Notes: generated by a model from the letters alone, not told the origin. DNA of 13,323 nucleotides from Candidatus Gastranaerophilales bacterium (GCA_003150395.1 QAMI01000066.1:52679-66001); one strand, 5' to 3'; positions 6,661 through 13,323 are shown, counted from the first letter of the stretch. Numbers and translations: made by a program.

Positions 6661-8373
6661 ATGATTAAAGATTATTTTATAGAAAAAATTGAAAATGCGG
6701 TTTTAACAGCTGTGAATGCGGGAAAACTTGGACAAATGAGCGAATATACTAAAGGCTCGCTTGTTGTTGAAAAGCCTAAAAACCCTGATTTTGGAGATTT
6801 TGCGGTGAATGTTTCTTCACTTGCGCGCACTGCTAAAATTGCACCGCCAATGATTGCAAATGCAATTGTCTCTGAAATAACAGACGATGGCAACGAATAT
6901 TCTGTAATCGGCGGATTTATAAATTTCAAAGCCGGAAATCCCCTTTTAACAAATGCCATTGAGGAAATATTTAAAAAGCGCCAAAACTTTGGACGTCCAG
7001 AAAAAATAAAAAAAGAAAAAATTCTTCTTGAATATATTTCTGCAAATCCGACAGGACCTTTCCACATTGGTCATGGCAGGTGGGCCGCAATGGGTTCTGC
7101 CCTTGCAAATCTTTTGAAATTCTACGGGCACGAAGTTTATCAGGAATTTTACATTAATGACGCAGGAAGCCAAATTCAAAAACTAGGGAATTCTCTTGCG
7201 ATAAGAATTCGCCAGGAACTTGGCGAAGATATCGACTTCCCGACAGATGAAATTGAGAGAAAAAATTATTATCCCGGAGATTATTTAATTCCGGTTGCTA
7301 AAAAATATCTTGAAACACACAAAGGCTTGCCGGAGGATGTAAAAGAACTGAGTGATTTTGCAAAATTAGAAATGGAAAATCTTCAAAAGGCTTTACTTGA
7401 CAACTTCCGCGTTCATTTTGACAACTTTTATTCTGAACTTACGCTCCATAACTCAGGAAAAGTTGATGAATGCGTTAACAAATTGAAAGCAAGCGGCAAA
7501 ATTTACGAAAAGGATGGCGCAGTTTGGTTTAAATCCTCTGACTACGGCGATGATCAGGATAGAGTTATCAAAAAAGCCGACGGGTCAAACACCTATTTGA
7601 CAGCCGACATTGCATACCACATTGATAAATTAGAGCGTGGATTTGACAGGTTAATTAACATCTGGGGCGCAGACCATCATGGTTATGTTGCTCGTGTGAA
7701 AGCGTCGATTGAAGCGCTCGGATACAATCCAGAAAAACTTGAAGTGCTTCTGGGACAACTTGTAAACCTTGTAATTAACGGTAACGAAGTCAGAATGGGC
7801 AAACGTAAAAATATGGTTACGCTTGAAGATTTGATTGAGGAAGTCGGCGTTGATGCAACCCGTTTCTGGATGTCTATGAGAAACATAGATACAACATTGG
7901 ATTTTGATATAGAACTTGCAAAAACAAACAGTGACGAAAACCCTGTGTTTTATGTCCAATATGCCCATGCCAGAGCATGTTCTATTTTGCGCAATGCAGT
8001 AGAAGAAAAATTTGATACAGAAACCGGCAAAACAATTCCGGCGCCGCTGACTTTAGCAGAATTTGAGGAATTGAAAAACAACTACAAAAAAGAAGATTTA
8101 CTTCCGACAATTGAAACGGCACGAAAACTTATCTTAAAGCTGGAAGAATTTAAGTCAATGATTAAGATGTCTGCTGAAACACGTCAGGTTTATACGATTT
8201 GTAGATACGTTCAGGAGCTTGCTTCTGAATTTCATTCCTTCTACAACGCAAACCGGGTAATTTCAGAGGACAAAGCTTTGATGAAATCTCGTTTGGCGCT
8301 TGTTCTTTCGGTAAAACAAGTTCTTAATAACGCGCTTGAGATACTTGCTGTTACAGCGCCTGAAAGAATGTAA
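6661..8373 (+). CDS. argS: arginyl-tRNA synthetase
   Basis: Class I aminoacyl-tRNA synthetase charging tRNA-Arg with arginine using ATP. 570 residues, normal length. Order: ArgRS N-terminal tRNA-binding domain (1-95, with PDFGDFAVN at 42-50), catalytic Rossmann domain with ANPTGPFHIGHGRW (128-141; HIGH at 135-138), NIWGADHHGYVAR before the second motif, a KMSKS-type loop reading MGKRKN (379-384), NPVFYVQYAHAR (427 onward), and the DALR anticodon-binding domain ending in the typical TAPERM. The Ser of the second motif is Gly here. AGGAGAG lies 6 nt before the ATG. The 80-nt leader has no T-box features. It ends 7 nt before a strong hairpin terminator. Two of its tRNA substrates are encoded in this same window. 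Confidence 0.97.
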   Translation: MIKDYFIEKIENAVLTAVNAGKLGQMSEYTKGSLVVEKPKNPDFGDFAVNVSSLARTAKIAPPMIANAIVSEITDDGNEYSVIGGFINFKAGNPLLTNAIEEIFKKRQNFGRPEKIKKEKILLEYISANPTGPFHIGHGRWAAMGSALANLLKFYGHEVYQEFYINDAGSQIQKLGNSLAIRIRQELGEDIDFPTDEIERKNYYPGDYLIPVAKKYLETHKGLPEDVKELSDFAKLEMENLQKALLDNFRVHFDNFYSELTLHNSGKVDECVNKLKASGKIYEKDGAVWFKSSDYGDDQDRVIKKADGSNTYLTADIAYHIDKLERGFDRLINIWGADHHGYVARVKASIEALGYNPEKLEVLLGQLVNLVINGNEVRMGKRKNMVTLEDLIEEVGVDATRFWMSMRNIDTTLDFDIELAKTNSDENPVFYVQYAHARACSILRNAVEEKFDTETGKTIPAPLTLAEFEELKNNYKKEDLLPTIETARKLILKLEEFKSMIKMSAETRQVYTICRYVQELASEFHSFYNANRVISEDKALMKSRLALVLSVKQVLNNALEILAVTAPERM

Positions 8374-8380
8374 CAAACAA

Positions 8381-8407
8381 AAATCCCGGTTTTAGCCGGG
8401 ATTTTTA
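8381..8407. terminator. bidirectional terminator between argS and the convergent unit
   Basis: AAATCCCGG (8381-8389) pairs with CCGGGATTT (8396-8404) around a 6-nt loop, with A tracts on the left and a T run on the right. It can end argS on the plus strand and the minus-strand unit that stops at 8409. Confidence 0.88.
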
Positions 8408-8408
8408 T

Positions 8409-8783
8409 TTATGCTAGAAAGCCGCGAGTTTTCGAACTTATTACTTCTTTTGCTTTTTCATAAGTTTTATCCGGATTAAAATTATGCTGTTCAATTGAAC
8501 TTTTAAAAGCTTTAATTTCTCCGAATCTATTCTTCACAACTTTAATTACTTCATCAGGAAGTCTAAAAACCTCAAGTTTACTCTTGTCTTGGAAAGTCTT
8601 TGACGAATATTCACATTTTATGCCGTCTTTTGTTGAAAATTTATGAGACTCAATTTTGGGCATCAAGGGGGTTTTAGTATAATATTTTGTGTTTGTCATA
8701 AGATAGCCGGGAGTACGAGAGCTATTGAACTCAATTGACTTTTTTAACAATGGAACTGCGTTTTTCAAAATTTGTATTGTCAT
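8409..8783 (-). CDS. hypothetical protein, 124 residues
   Basis: Not recognised. It is lysine-rich and basic, with no signal peptide or membrane helix, and starts with an amphipathic segment (ILKNAVPLLKKSIEF). A central part rich in Ser, Thr and Tyr is followed by a probable helical C-terminal half (LPDEVIKVVKNRFGEIKAF, then YEKAKEVISSK). The ATG at 8783 is preferred because AAGGA then lies about 9 nt upstream; for the in-frame ATG at 8789 the spacing is only about 3 nt. The gene lies 58 nt after dusB on the same strand and ends at the shared terminator, so it may be the last gene of the TPR-dusB unit. Base composition matches its neighbours. It is probably a real gene, since it has a ribosome binding site, operon position and terminator. 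Confidence 0.7.
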   Translation of the reverse strand: MTIQILKNAVPLLKKSIEFNSSRTPGYLMTNTKYYTKTPLMPKIESHKFSTKDGIKCEYSSKTFQDKSKLEVFRLPDEVIKVVKNRFGEIKAFKSSIEQHNFNPDKTYEKAKEVISSKTRGFLA

Positions 8784-8841
8784 AATCATTTTCCTTTACT
8801 GCTGATGTAAATGTATATAAATAAAATTAATTGCTTATATT

Positions 8842-9819
8842 TTAAGCAGTCTTTACAATTCTTAATTCATTAAGCATTTTTATAATCTCGCCATAATTTT
8901 CTTCAAGAACGAGTTTTGCGCGTAAATTCTTTGCATTATGGAAGCCAGCAAAATAATACGGATAAAATTTTCTCATAAATTTTATACCAACATTTTCTCC
9001 GCGCAGTGCAATTTCTTCATCGAGATGCGTCCTAAGCATCTCGGCTTTTTCTTCAAGCGTCGGAGGAGTGAGTTTTTCACCAGTTTTCAGGTAGTGAGCT
9101 ATTCTTCCGAGCAGAGTGGGATCACCAAGCGCACCGCGCCCAATAGCAACACCATCCGCTTTTGATTGCTCTAGACATAACAAAGCTTCATCAATAGTTG
9201 TTATGTCTCCATTTGCAAAAACAGGAATATCAACTGCTGATTTTAACTCCGCAATTTTTGACCAGTTAGCCTGACCCGAGTACATTTGAGAACGTGTGCG
9301 GCCATGGATTGTAATAAAATCAGCCCCTGCTTCCTGCATTTTCACTCCAAATTCTACAAAATTCATCTCATCAGCCGTATAGCCAAGCCGAAACTTAACG
9401 CTGACAGGCTTGGCTGTTCCGGATTTTACAGCTTTTACCAGTTCAGCGGCGAGCTTGGGATTTCGCATCAATGCACAGCCATCCTGTCCTTTCACAACTT
9501 TATTTACAGGACAGCCCATGTTAATATCAATCATATCAGCGTATTGATTCAAAAATTCAGCAGCTTTTTGCATCATTTCTGGTTTATGACCGCTTATTTG
9601 ATATGAAATAGGGCTATGGTTTTCTTCACGTTTAAATATCTCCGTTCCTGACCGTCCATTAAGTGTTTGCGCAAGATATTCCGAACTTATCATCTCTGTA
9701 GTTAAAAGCACGTCGGGAGAATATCTTCTGACCAAACTTCTCAGAACATAATCCGTTATCCCCGCCATAGGGGCAAGGGAAACACGGCTTTTTATCAAAT
9801 CATTTACTTTATTTTGCAT
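8842..9819 (-). CDS. dusB: tRNA-dihydrouridine synthase, DusB-like
   Basis: FMN enzyme that reduces specific uridines in tRNA to dihydrouridine. 325 residues, normal length: a TIM barrel followed by a helical tRNA-binding domain (from about 245). Visible: LAPMAGITD (15-23) at the FMN site, TEMISS (41-46), INMGCPVNKVVKGQDGCALM (99-118) with catalytic Cys C103, VKFRLG (141-146) with the flavin-binding Lys, HGRTR (172-176), and the phosphate-binding FANGDI (201-206) and GVAIGRGALGDP (223-234). The NMGCPVNKVVK form resembles the DusB/NifR3 branch, though the subtype is less certain than the family. Its ATG lies inside the end of the TPR gene (11-nt overlap) with only a distant GGAAG, so translation is probably coupled. 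Confidence 0.94.
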   Translation of the reverse strand: MQNKVNDLIKSRVSLAPMAGITDYVLRSLVRRYSPDVLLTTEMISSEYLAQTLNGRSGTEIFKREENHSPISYQISGHKPEMMQKAAEFLNQYADMIDINMGCPVNKVVKGQDGCALMRNPKLAAELVKAVKSGTAKPVSVKFRLGYTADEMNFVEFGVKMQEAGADFITIHGRTRSQMYSGQANWSKIAELKSAVDIPVFANGDITTIDEALLCLEQSKADGVAIGRGALGDPTLLGRIAHYLKTGEKLTPPTLEEKAEMLRTHLDEEIALRGENVGIKFMRKFYPYYFAGFHNAKNLRAKLVLEENYGEIIKMLNELRIVKTA

Positions 9820-11923
9820 ATTGTTTCAATTCTTCCAGACGTGCTTTTGCATACTGTTTATACTCATCCTCCGGCGCATTTGAAGAGGAGTATTTTTGAT
9901 AGTAAGCATAAGCTTCTTTATACTTTTCCATACTATCTAAATCCACAGCAATAAGGTAGTTTACAATATTTAAGTCATCACCGCTTCCGTACTTAAGGGA
10001 ATTCTTAAAGTTATTTACAGCTTCTGTTTTATTTTCCTTGTTATCGTAAATCATGCCTCGGTAATAATATCCATAAGCATTCATGGGATCTGCAACAAGA
10101 AGTTTATTTAACAGATTTAAACTTTCATCATATTTCTGACTATCATAAAAGGCAATCGCTTCATTAAGCATATTTGCGTTATTTTGCTGCTGAATAGATT
10201 TTAAATAATCAGCAGCCTTCTGATTATTTTTATTAAGGGCAAGAGATTTTTTCAAATACTCTTCAGCGGCAGTTATATTTTCGTCTTCTGCAAATAAAAC
10301 GCCTATATAATACGCAATATCAGAATCGGTCGGCTTTAGCGAAAGAGCTTTTTGATAGTATTCTATTGCTTTTGCACGGTTATCAAGGTTTTGGTAAGCT
10401 GAGGCTATGCCAAGCATTGAATCAGCAGTTGGCGGTTGTATTTTTGCATACTCCTTAATAGCATTCTCATAATCTTTGTTATTAAAGTATTCGGCAGCCT
10501 TGTCAAATTTTGAGGCGATATTTTCATTTTGAAGATTTTTTATTGCATCATTAATTTGCGAATTATCTGGGAATTTTGATTTTGCGTTGTTTAAAGTAGT
10601 TAAAGCTCCATCATAATTCTTCATTTGTCCCTGGGCAATCGCAAGATTTACGAACACCTCCGGATTGTTTGAAGCTTTTGTAATTTCAGAATATACACTT
10701 ATTGCATCCTCAAGCTTATTTTGCCTATGCAAATCAAGTGCGTAACTGTATAAGATTTCGGCAGCAGAAGAAGAATTTGCGTTCTTTTTAACATAATCTA
10801 CATATTGCAAAGGTGTCATTGAAGCTTTTGCAGAACTAAACATTTCATTTAAAGCAATTTCGTTGTCCGGCTCAATGCTCAAAACTTTTTTAAAATAAGT
10901 TTGCGCCGCCTTGTTATCACCAAGTGCTGCCAGTGACTGCGCTTTATATAAATTAGCCTGGACATTATCCGGATAAAGGATTAAAACACTGTCATAAGCT
11001 ACAACAGCAGTTTTGAAATCGCCTTTTTGCTGATAAAGAGTTCCTACATTTAAACGTGTATTAATATTTGAAGGATCAATAGATTCTGCTTTTTGATAAC
11101 AAGATAGGGCATCCTCAAATTTTCCCTGCTTTTGGAGAATAGCGCCTAAATTTGCGATTGTATCAGCATCTTTTGGATTTTCTTCCAGTTTTTTCTTATA
11201 GATTCGCTCTAAAGAATATAAAACTTCTTTATTATCTATACTTCTTGTTAAAATAAAGTTGTATTCTTCAACAGCAAGCTCCTCGCTGCCAAGTTTATCA
11301 AGAACTTTTGCATAAGAAAGTCTTAGAGGAATATCATTCGGAGCCGCTGCTACAGCTTTTCTGTAGTATTCTGCACTTTTTGGGTCATTACCAAAAAGCT
11401 TCATGATATCACCAATTTGTTGAAACGAATCTTTTACAAGCTCTTTTGAACCTAGAGACTGAGAAAATTCATAGGCCGCTGCTGCAAACTCCCCTTCAGC
11501 ACGAAGCTGTTTAGCTTTGTTAAAGCGAGATTGCGGACTTTTATCAAAATTAATAACTTCAAGACATTTTTCAAGATTTCCGCTTACTTGTGTAATAGCA
11601 TGAGCTGAATTTTTTACACTGTTAGCATTCGGATACATAGCAAGATAGAACAATGCGCTTCGGTAATCATTCGCGGCTTTATCGTAATTTTTTTCGGTAT
11701 TAGCATGGTATGTACCGCGGGCTAAATAAGAATTAACAAGACCAATACGCGCTGAATTATCCAAATAGTTAATTTTTAAAGCATTTTTAAATTCTGAAAT
11801 TGCACTTGAATACTGATAATTAGACAAATATTGCTGTGCAAGGTCGAAATGTTCTTTGAATCCGGCATTGGCAGGAAGGCTTAGAGCTAAAATTCCTAAA
11901 AATGATATTACAAATTTTTTCAT
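9809..11923 (-). CDS. exported TPR-repeat protein
   Basis: 704 residues: a Sec signal peptide (basic MKK, hydrophobic core, ANA|G cleavage near residue 20) followed by tetratricopeptide repeats almost to the C-terminus, at least ten recognisable. Examples are GKFEDALSCYQKAESIDP, GDFKTAVVAYDSVLILYP, RAKAIEYYQKALSLKP and KYDESLNLLNKLLVADP. No membrane anchor, lipobox or enzymatic domain is seen, so it probably acts outside the cytoplasmic membrane as a protein-binding scaffold, partner unknown. The ATG at 11923 is chosen because GAGGG lies 10 nt upstream; for the in-frame ATG at 11932 the same site is only 1 nt away. Its stop overlaps the dusB start. A central degenerate part (about 355-390) breaks the repeat phase and may be a hinge. 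Confidence 0.88.
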   Translation of the reverse strand: MKKFVISFLGILALSLPANAGFKEHFDLAQQYLSNYQYSSAISEFKNALKINYLDNSARIGLVNSYLARGTYHANTEKNYDKAANDYRSALFYLAMYPNANSVKNSAHAITQVSGNLEKCLEVINFDKSPQSRFNKAKQLRAEGEFAAAAYEFSQSLGSKELVKDSFQQIGDIMKLFGNDPKSAEYYRKAVAAAPNDIPLRLSYAKVLDKLGSEELAVEEYNFILTRSIDNKEVLYSLERIYKKKLEENPKDADTIANLGAILQKQGKFEDALSCYQKAESIDPSNINTRLNVGTLYQQKGDFKTAVVAYDSVLILYPDNVQANLYKAQSLAALGDNKAAQTYFKKVLSIEPDNEIALNEMFSSAKASMTPLQYVDYVKKNANSSSAAEILYSYALDLHRQNKLEDAISVYSEITKASNNPEVFVNLAIAQGQMKNYDGALTTLNNAKSKFPDNSQINDAIKNLQNENIASKFDKAAEYFNNKDYENAIKEYAKIQPPTADSMLGIASAYQNLDNRAKAIEYYQKALSLKPTDSDIAYYIGVLFAEDENITAAEEYLKKSLALNKNNQKAADYLKSIQQQNNANMLNEAIAFYDSQKYDESLNLLNKLLVADPMNAYGYYYRGMIYDNKENKTEAVNNFKNSLKYGSGDDLNIVNYLIAVDLDSMEKYKEAYAYYQKYSSSNAPEDEYKQYAKARLEELKQYAK

Positions 11924-11974
11924 CAGTAACATACCCTCATCTTATGAAAAAATTTTAATACAAGAATAAGTGTA

Positions 11975-12002
11975 TGTATACCGACAAATAACTATCCGGC
12001 AA
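11975..12002 (-). promoter_or_regulatory. candidate promoter of the TPR-dusB unit
   Basis: Minus-strand TTGCCG (12002-11997), a 16-nt spacer and TATACA (11980-11975), about 50 nt before the TPR start codon. The -35 is only a partial match. Confidence 0.4.
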
Positions 12003-12008
12003 TACAAT

Positions 12009-12023
12009 TTAATATTTTGTAAC
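12009..12023. repeat. intergenic 15-bp motif, copy 1
   Basis: TTAATA-TTT-TGTAAC. It matches copies at 12302-12316 and 12371-12385 and the perfect palindrome at 859-873, all with a 3-nt spacer. It lies just upstream of the candidate TPR promoter. Confidence 0.35.
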
Positions 12024-12033
12024 TATTTGCACT

Positions 12034-12060
12034 AAAAAAGCCCTATTAAAGGGCTTTTTA
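12034..12060. terminator. terminator of the 56-residue gene
   Basis: AAAAAGCCCT (12035-12044) pairs perfectly with AGGGCTTTTT (12050-12059) around the loop ATTAA. On the minus strand it lies 5 nt beyond the stop of the small gene at 12065 and ends in six T. The symmetric A and T tracts allow function both ways. Confidence 0.85.
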
Positions 12061-12064
12061 TAAT

Positions 12065-12235
12065 TTAGGCTATATCTTTAAAATCAGTTTTTGAAATAAA
12101 TGTTGTAAATTGGTCAAACAACATTTGCAGTGGAATCTCCATCGAGAACGTTAAGTCTTCATCAATTTTCACCCCATCAACTGGCGCAAGTGACATATTT
12201 TTCAGTGCCAACATGCTTGCTTTTTTTCTTCTCAT
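12065..12235 (-). CDS. small protein, 56 residues, unrecognised
   Basis: A short open frame starting MRRKKASMLALKNMSLAPVD and ending in FISKTDFKDIA. TAGGAG ends 9 nt before the ATG, and a strong hairpin terminator lies 5 nt after the stop, so the frame has a complete expression unit of its own. The first 13 residues are strongly basic, the middle is acidic (VDGVKIDEDLTFSMEI), and five Met occur in 56 residues. No signal peptide or membrane helix is seen. It is divergent from infC. The function is unknown; a leader-type precursor peptide or a small regulator are only possibilities. Confidence rests on gene signals, not homology. Confidence 0.65.
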   Translation of the reverse strand: MRRKKASMLALKNMSLAPVDGVKIDEDLTFSMEIPLQMLFDQFTTFISKTDFKDIA

Positions 12236-12301
12236 AATCAAATACTCCTATAATTGCTGTAAATCTTAACATTGTATTTATCGGCATTTAAAATTGGAAC
12301 T

Positions 12302-12316
12302 TTAATACTTTGTAAG
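12302..12316. repeat. intergenic 15-bp motif, copy 2
   Basis: TTAATA-CTT-TGTAAG. Including the preceding T it shares 14 of 15 bases with copy 1 over TTTAATAnTTTGTAA. Confidence 0.35.
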
Positions 12317-12370
12317 AAGATTTTTTTTAAAACCCTTTATTTACAGGCAATTCCGGTGTAAAAAATCTTT

Positions 12371-12385
12371 TTAACAATTTGTAAC
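12371..12385. repeat. intergenic 15-bp motif, copy 3
   Basis: TTAACA-ATT-TGTAAC, 85 nt upstream of the infC start codon. Twenty-five bases further upstream begins a looser inverted pair, TTTACA (12340-12345) and TGTAAA (12357-12362). Confidence 0.35.
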
Positions 12386-12455
12386 ATAAAAAATTTATGA
12401 GTAAAATGTGCAAAAAAGCTTAACTTGTGGTATTATAAACCTGTAATAACAACAT

Positions 12456-12472
12456 AAGGAGACACAACAATA
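12456..12472 (+). promoter_or_regulatory. infC ribosome binding site and ATA start codon
   Basis: AAGGAG (12456-12461), 8 nt, then ATA (12470-12472). An in-frame TAA at 12455-12457 bars any longer start, and the first in-frame ATG (12512) has no Shine-Dalgarno near it. Confidence 0.8.
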
Positions 12473-13012
12473 GCAAACGACAACAGAAACAGGGACAAAG
12501 ACCAAACAATTATGAACGAGCGTATAAGAGCTCGTGAAGTCCGCTTAATAGATGAAAAAGGCGAAAACCATGGAATTATAGAAACAGCAAAGGCTTTAAA
12601 AATGGCTTATGAGGCTGAATTGGATTTAGTTTTAATAAGCCCGAACCAGGTTCCGCCTGTAGCAAAAATTCTAAACTACGGAAAATATAAATACGAACAA
12701 GAAAAAAGGGCTAAAGAAGCCAAGAAAAAACAACATACTGTAGAAGTTAAAGAAGTTAAAATAAGATATAAAATTGATACTCACGATTATCAGGTTAGAA
12801 TAAAGAGTATTCAAAAATTTATAGCACAGGGTAACAAGGTTAAAGTTGTGATTATGATGCGCGGACGCGAAATGCAGCATTCTAATCTTGCTTTTGATTT
12901 GGCAAACAGATTTATTGAAGACCTTAAATCAGAACCTTTGCAGATTGAGAAAAAACCAATGCTTGAAGGACGCAACGTTACTCTATACCTTGCGCCTCAG
13001 GCAGCTAATTAA
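12470..13012 (+). CDS. infC: translation initiation factor IF-3
   Basis: IF-3 binds the 30S subunit, blocks premature 50S joining and checks start-codon and initiator-tRNA pairing. From the ATA start it has 180 residues, a usual length: N-domain with NDNRNRD (3-9) and the family signature NERIRAREVRLID (16-28), SPNQVPPVAKILNYGKYKYE (57-76), a Lys-rich linker helix, and the C-domain with KEVKIRYKI, IMMRGREMQH and the final EGRNVTLYLAP. Starting at the ATG at 12512 would give 166 residues and lose the NRNRD segment that IF-3 proteins commonly carry before NERIR. IF-3 genes are known for rare start codons (AUU in E. coli), by which IF-3 represses its own synthesis. A strong terminator follows; rpmI and rplT are not adjacent. 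Confidence 0.96.
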   Translation: MANDNRNRDKDQTIMNERIRAREVRLIDEKGENHGIIETAKALKMAYEAELDLVLISPNQVPPVAKILNYGKYKYEQEKRAKEAKKKQHTVEVKEVKIRYKIDTHDYQVRIKSIQKFIAQGNKVKVVIMMRGREMQHSNLAFDLANRFIEDLKSEPLQIEKKPMLEGRNVTLYLAPQAAN

Positions 13013-13031
13013 AGTTAATATATATAACTTT

Positions 13032-13064
13032 ACGGGTTGTGCAAATATTGCACAACCCGTTTTG
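13032..13064 (+). terminator. Rho-independent terminator of infC
   Basis: A 13-bp perfect stem, ACGGGTTGTGCAA (13032-13044) with its complement at 13048-13060, a 3-nt loop and TTTT after it, 19 nt beyond the infC stop. The T run is short but the stem is very stable. Confidence 0.85.
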
Positions 13065-13145
13065 ATTATTATATGTGTACAGTTAATATTAATAGGGACT
13101 TTTAATATAAGGGGCTTTTTAATTTAGAAAATTCAAATTTTTCTC

Positions 13146-13173
13146 TTGACTTTCAAGTTTGAGCAAATATAAT
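13146..13173 (+). promoter_or_regulatory. promoter of the tRNA-Phe gene
   Basis: TTGACT (13146-13151), a 16-nt spacer and perfect TATAAT (13168-13173). The predicted start is near 13180, about 88 nt before the tRNA. The leader contains a small GCCTT-A-AAGGC palindrome (13233-13243) and no convincing gene. Confidence 0.75.
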
Positions 13174-13267
13174 AAAAAATGTGGCTGATAAGTCATAAAT
13201 AACTTCCTCAATAGTGTGTGAAGGTGTATAAAGCCTTAAAGGCAATATGAAAATTAAATATAAATAT

Positions 13268-13323
13268 GCCGCAATAGCTCAGTTGGTAGAGCAAGGGACT
13301 GAAAATCCCTGTGTCCTTGGTTC
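13268..13323 (+). tRNA. tRNA-Phe(GAA), 3' end beyond window
   Basis: Acceptor 5' strand GCCGCAA, D-arm GCTC-AGTTGGTA-GAGC, anticodon stem AGGGA/TCCCT, and loop CTGAAAA giving anticodon GAA (Phe). The sequence ends inside the T-loop (CTTGG-TTC), so the T-stem 3' strand, acceptor 3' strand and any CCA are not visible. Confidence 0.93.

Larger units (their letters stand above)
12236..12469. other. divergent control region between the small gene and infC
   Basis: 234 nt, very AT-rich, with no further gene seen. On the small-gene side there is a weak minus-strand -10-like TACAAT (12276-12271) without a good -35. On the infC side a -10-like TATTAT/TATAAA (12431-12439) lies about 17 nt before the AAGGAG site, again with no clear -35. 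Two copies of the 15-bp motif and several separate TTTACA or TGTAAA arms lie between. Confidence 0.5.

Noticed and set aside
6672..7179. Minus-strand open frames opposite argS
   Set aside because: They are complementary shadows of a well-supported synthetase gene and have no ribosome binding sites or familiar motifs.
12340..12362. Inverted pair TTTACA / TGTAAA with an 11-nt spacer
   Set aside because: The wide spacer differs from the other sites, and such hexamers are frequent in this AT-rich spacer; noted only as context.
12512..13012. infC starting at ATG 12512
   Set aside because: No ribosome binding site nearby, and it drops the NRNRD segment; the ATA at 12470 has a good AAGGAG site.
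12888..13127. Plus-strand frame overlapping the end of infC
   Set aside because: It runs through the infC C-terminus and its terminator hairpin, so it is a shadow frame.
13179..13202. Seven-codon frame MWLISHK right at the predicted tRNA-Phe transcription start
   Set aside because: Too short, with no ribosome binding site and no reason for a leader peptide before a tRNA.
13248..13323. Open frame starting MKIKYKYAAI at 13248
   Set aside because: It runs straight through the tRNA-Phe gene and has no ribosome binding site.

Overview
The window is AT-rich DNA from a bacterial chromosome, packed mostly with housekeeping genes. The best taxonomic guess is a gut-type non-photosynthetic relative of cyanobacteria (Vampirovibrionia/'Melainabacteria', Gastranaerophilales-like). 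This is inferred from low GC, a prepilin with the N-terminal core AFTLAEVLITLG, an LCP cell-wall ligase, L-lactate dehydrogenase and a TPR protein with a Sec signal. It was not tested by phylogeny. No mobile element, CRISPR array or phage gene was seen.

Layout, left half (mostly minus strand): the 5' part of an L-lactate dehydrogenase gene (1-839, cut by the window edge); two tandem tRNA-Arg genes, CCT and CCG anticodons (1009-1162), with a terminator on their downstream side; lemA (ends 1338); a nitroreductase (2025-2681); an LCP-LytR_C wall ligase (2717-4060); the Mg2+ channel mgtE (4141-5508); and a 70-residue HTH-like protein (5546-5758). The last two genes have no Shine-Dalgarno sequence, and -10-like hexamers lie 6 nt before their ATGs, so they look leaderless.

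Middle: a divergent control region (5759-5890) carries a consensus promoter for a plus-strand prepilin gene (5891-6580) and a 14-bp palindrome over the -35 box of the HTH gene. Complete argS (6661-8373) follows and ends at a bidirectional hairpin shared with a convergent minus-strand unit: an unrecognised 124-residue protein, dusB, and a large exported TPR protein whose 3' end overlaps dusB.

Right end: a previously unlisted 56-residue minus-strand gene (12065-12235) with its own ribosome binding site and terminator lies divergent to infC. The infC reading frame almost certainly begins at a non-canonical ATA codon (12470), not at the ATG 14 codons later. infC ends in a strong terminator without rpmI or rplT, and a partial tRNA-Phe gene with its own promoter runs off the window.

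Functionally the window combines translation (infC, argS, three tRNAs, dusB), envelope functions (LCP ligase, LemA, prepilin, TPR protein), Mg2+ uptake, and redox or fermentation enzymes. No clear multi-gene novel system is visible. The most interesting points are the infC start, the hidden small gene, the leaderless HTH-mgtE pair with its palindrome, and a 15-bp intergenic motif seen four times.
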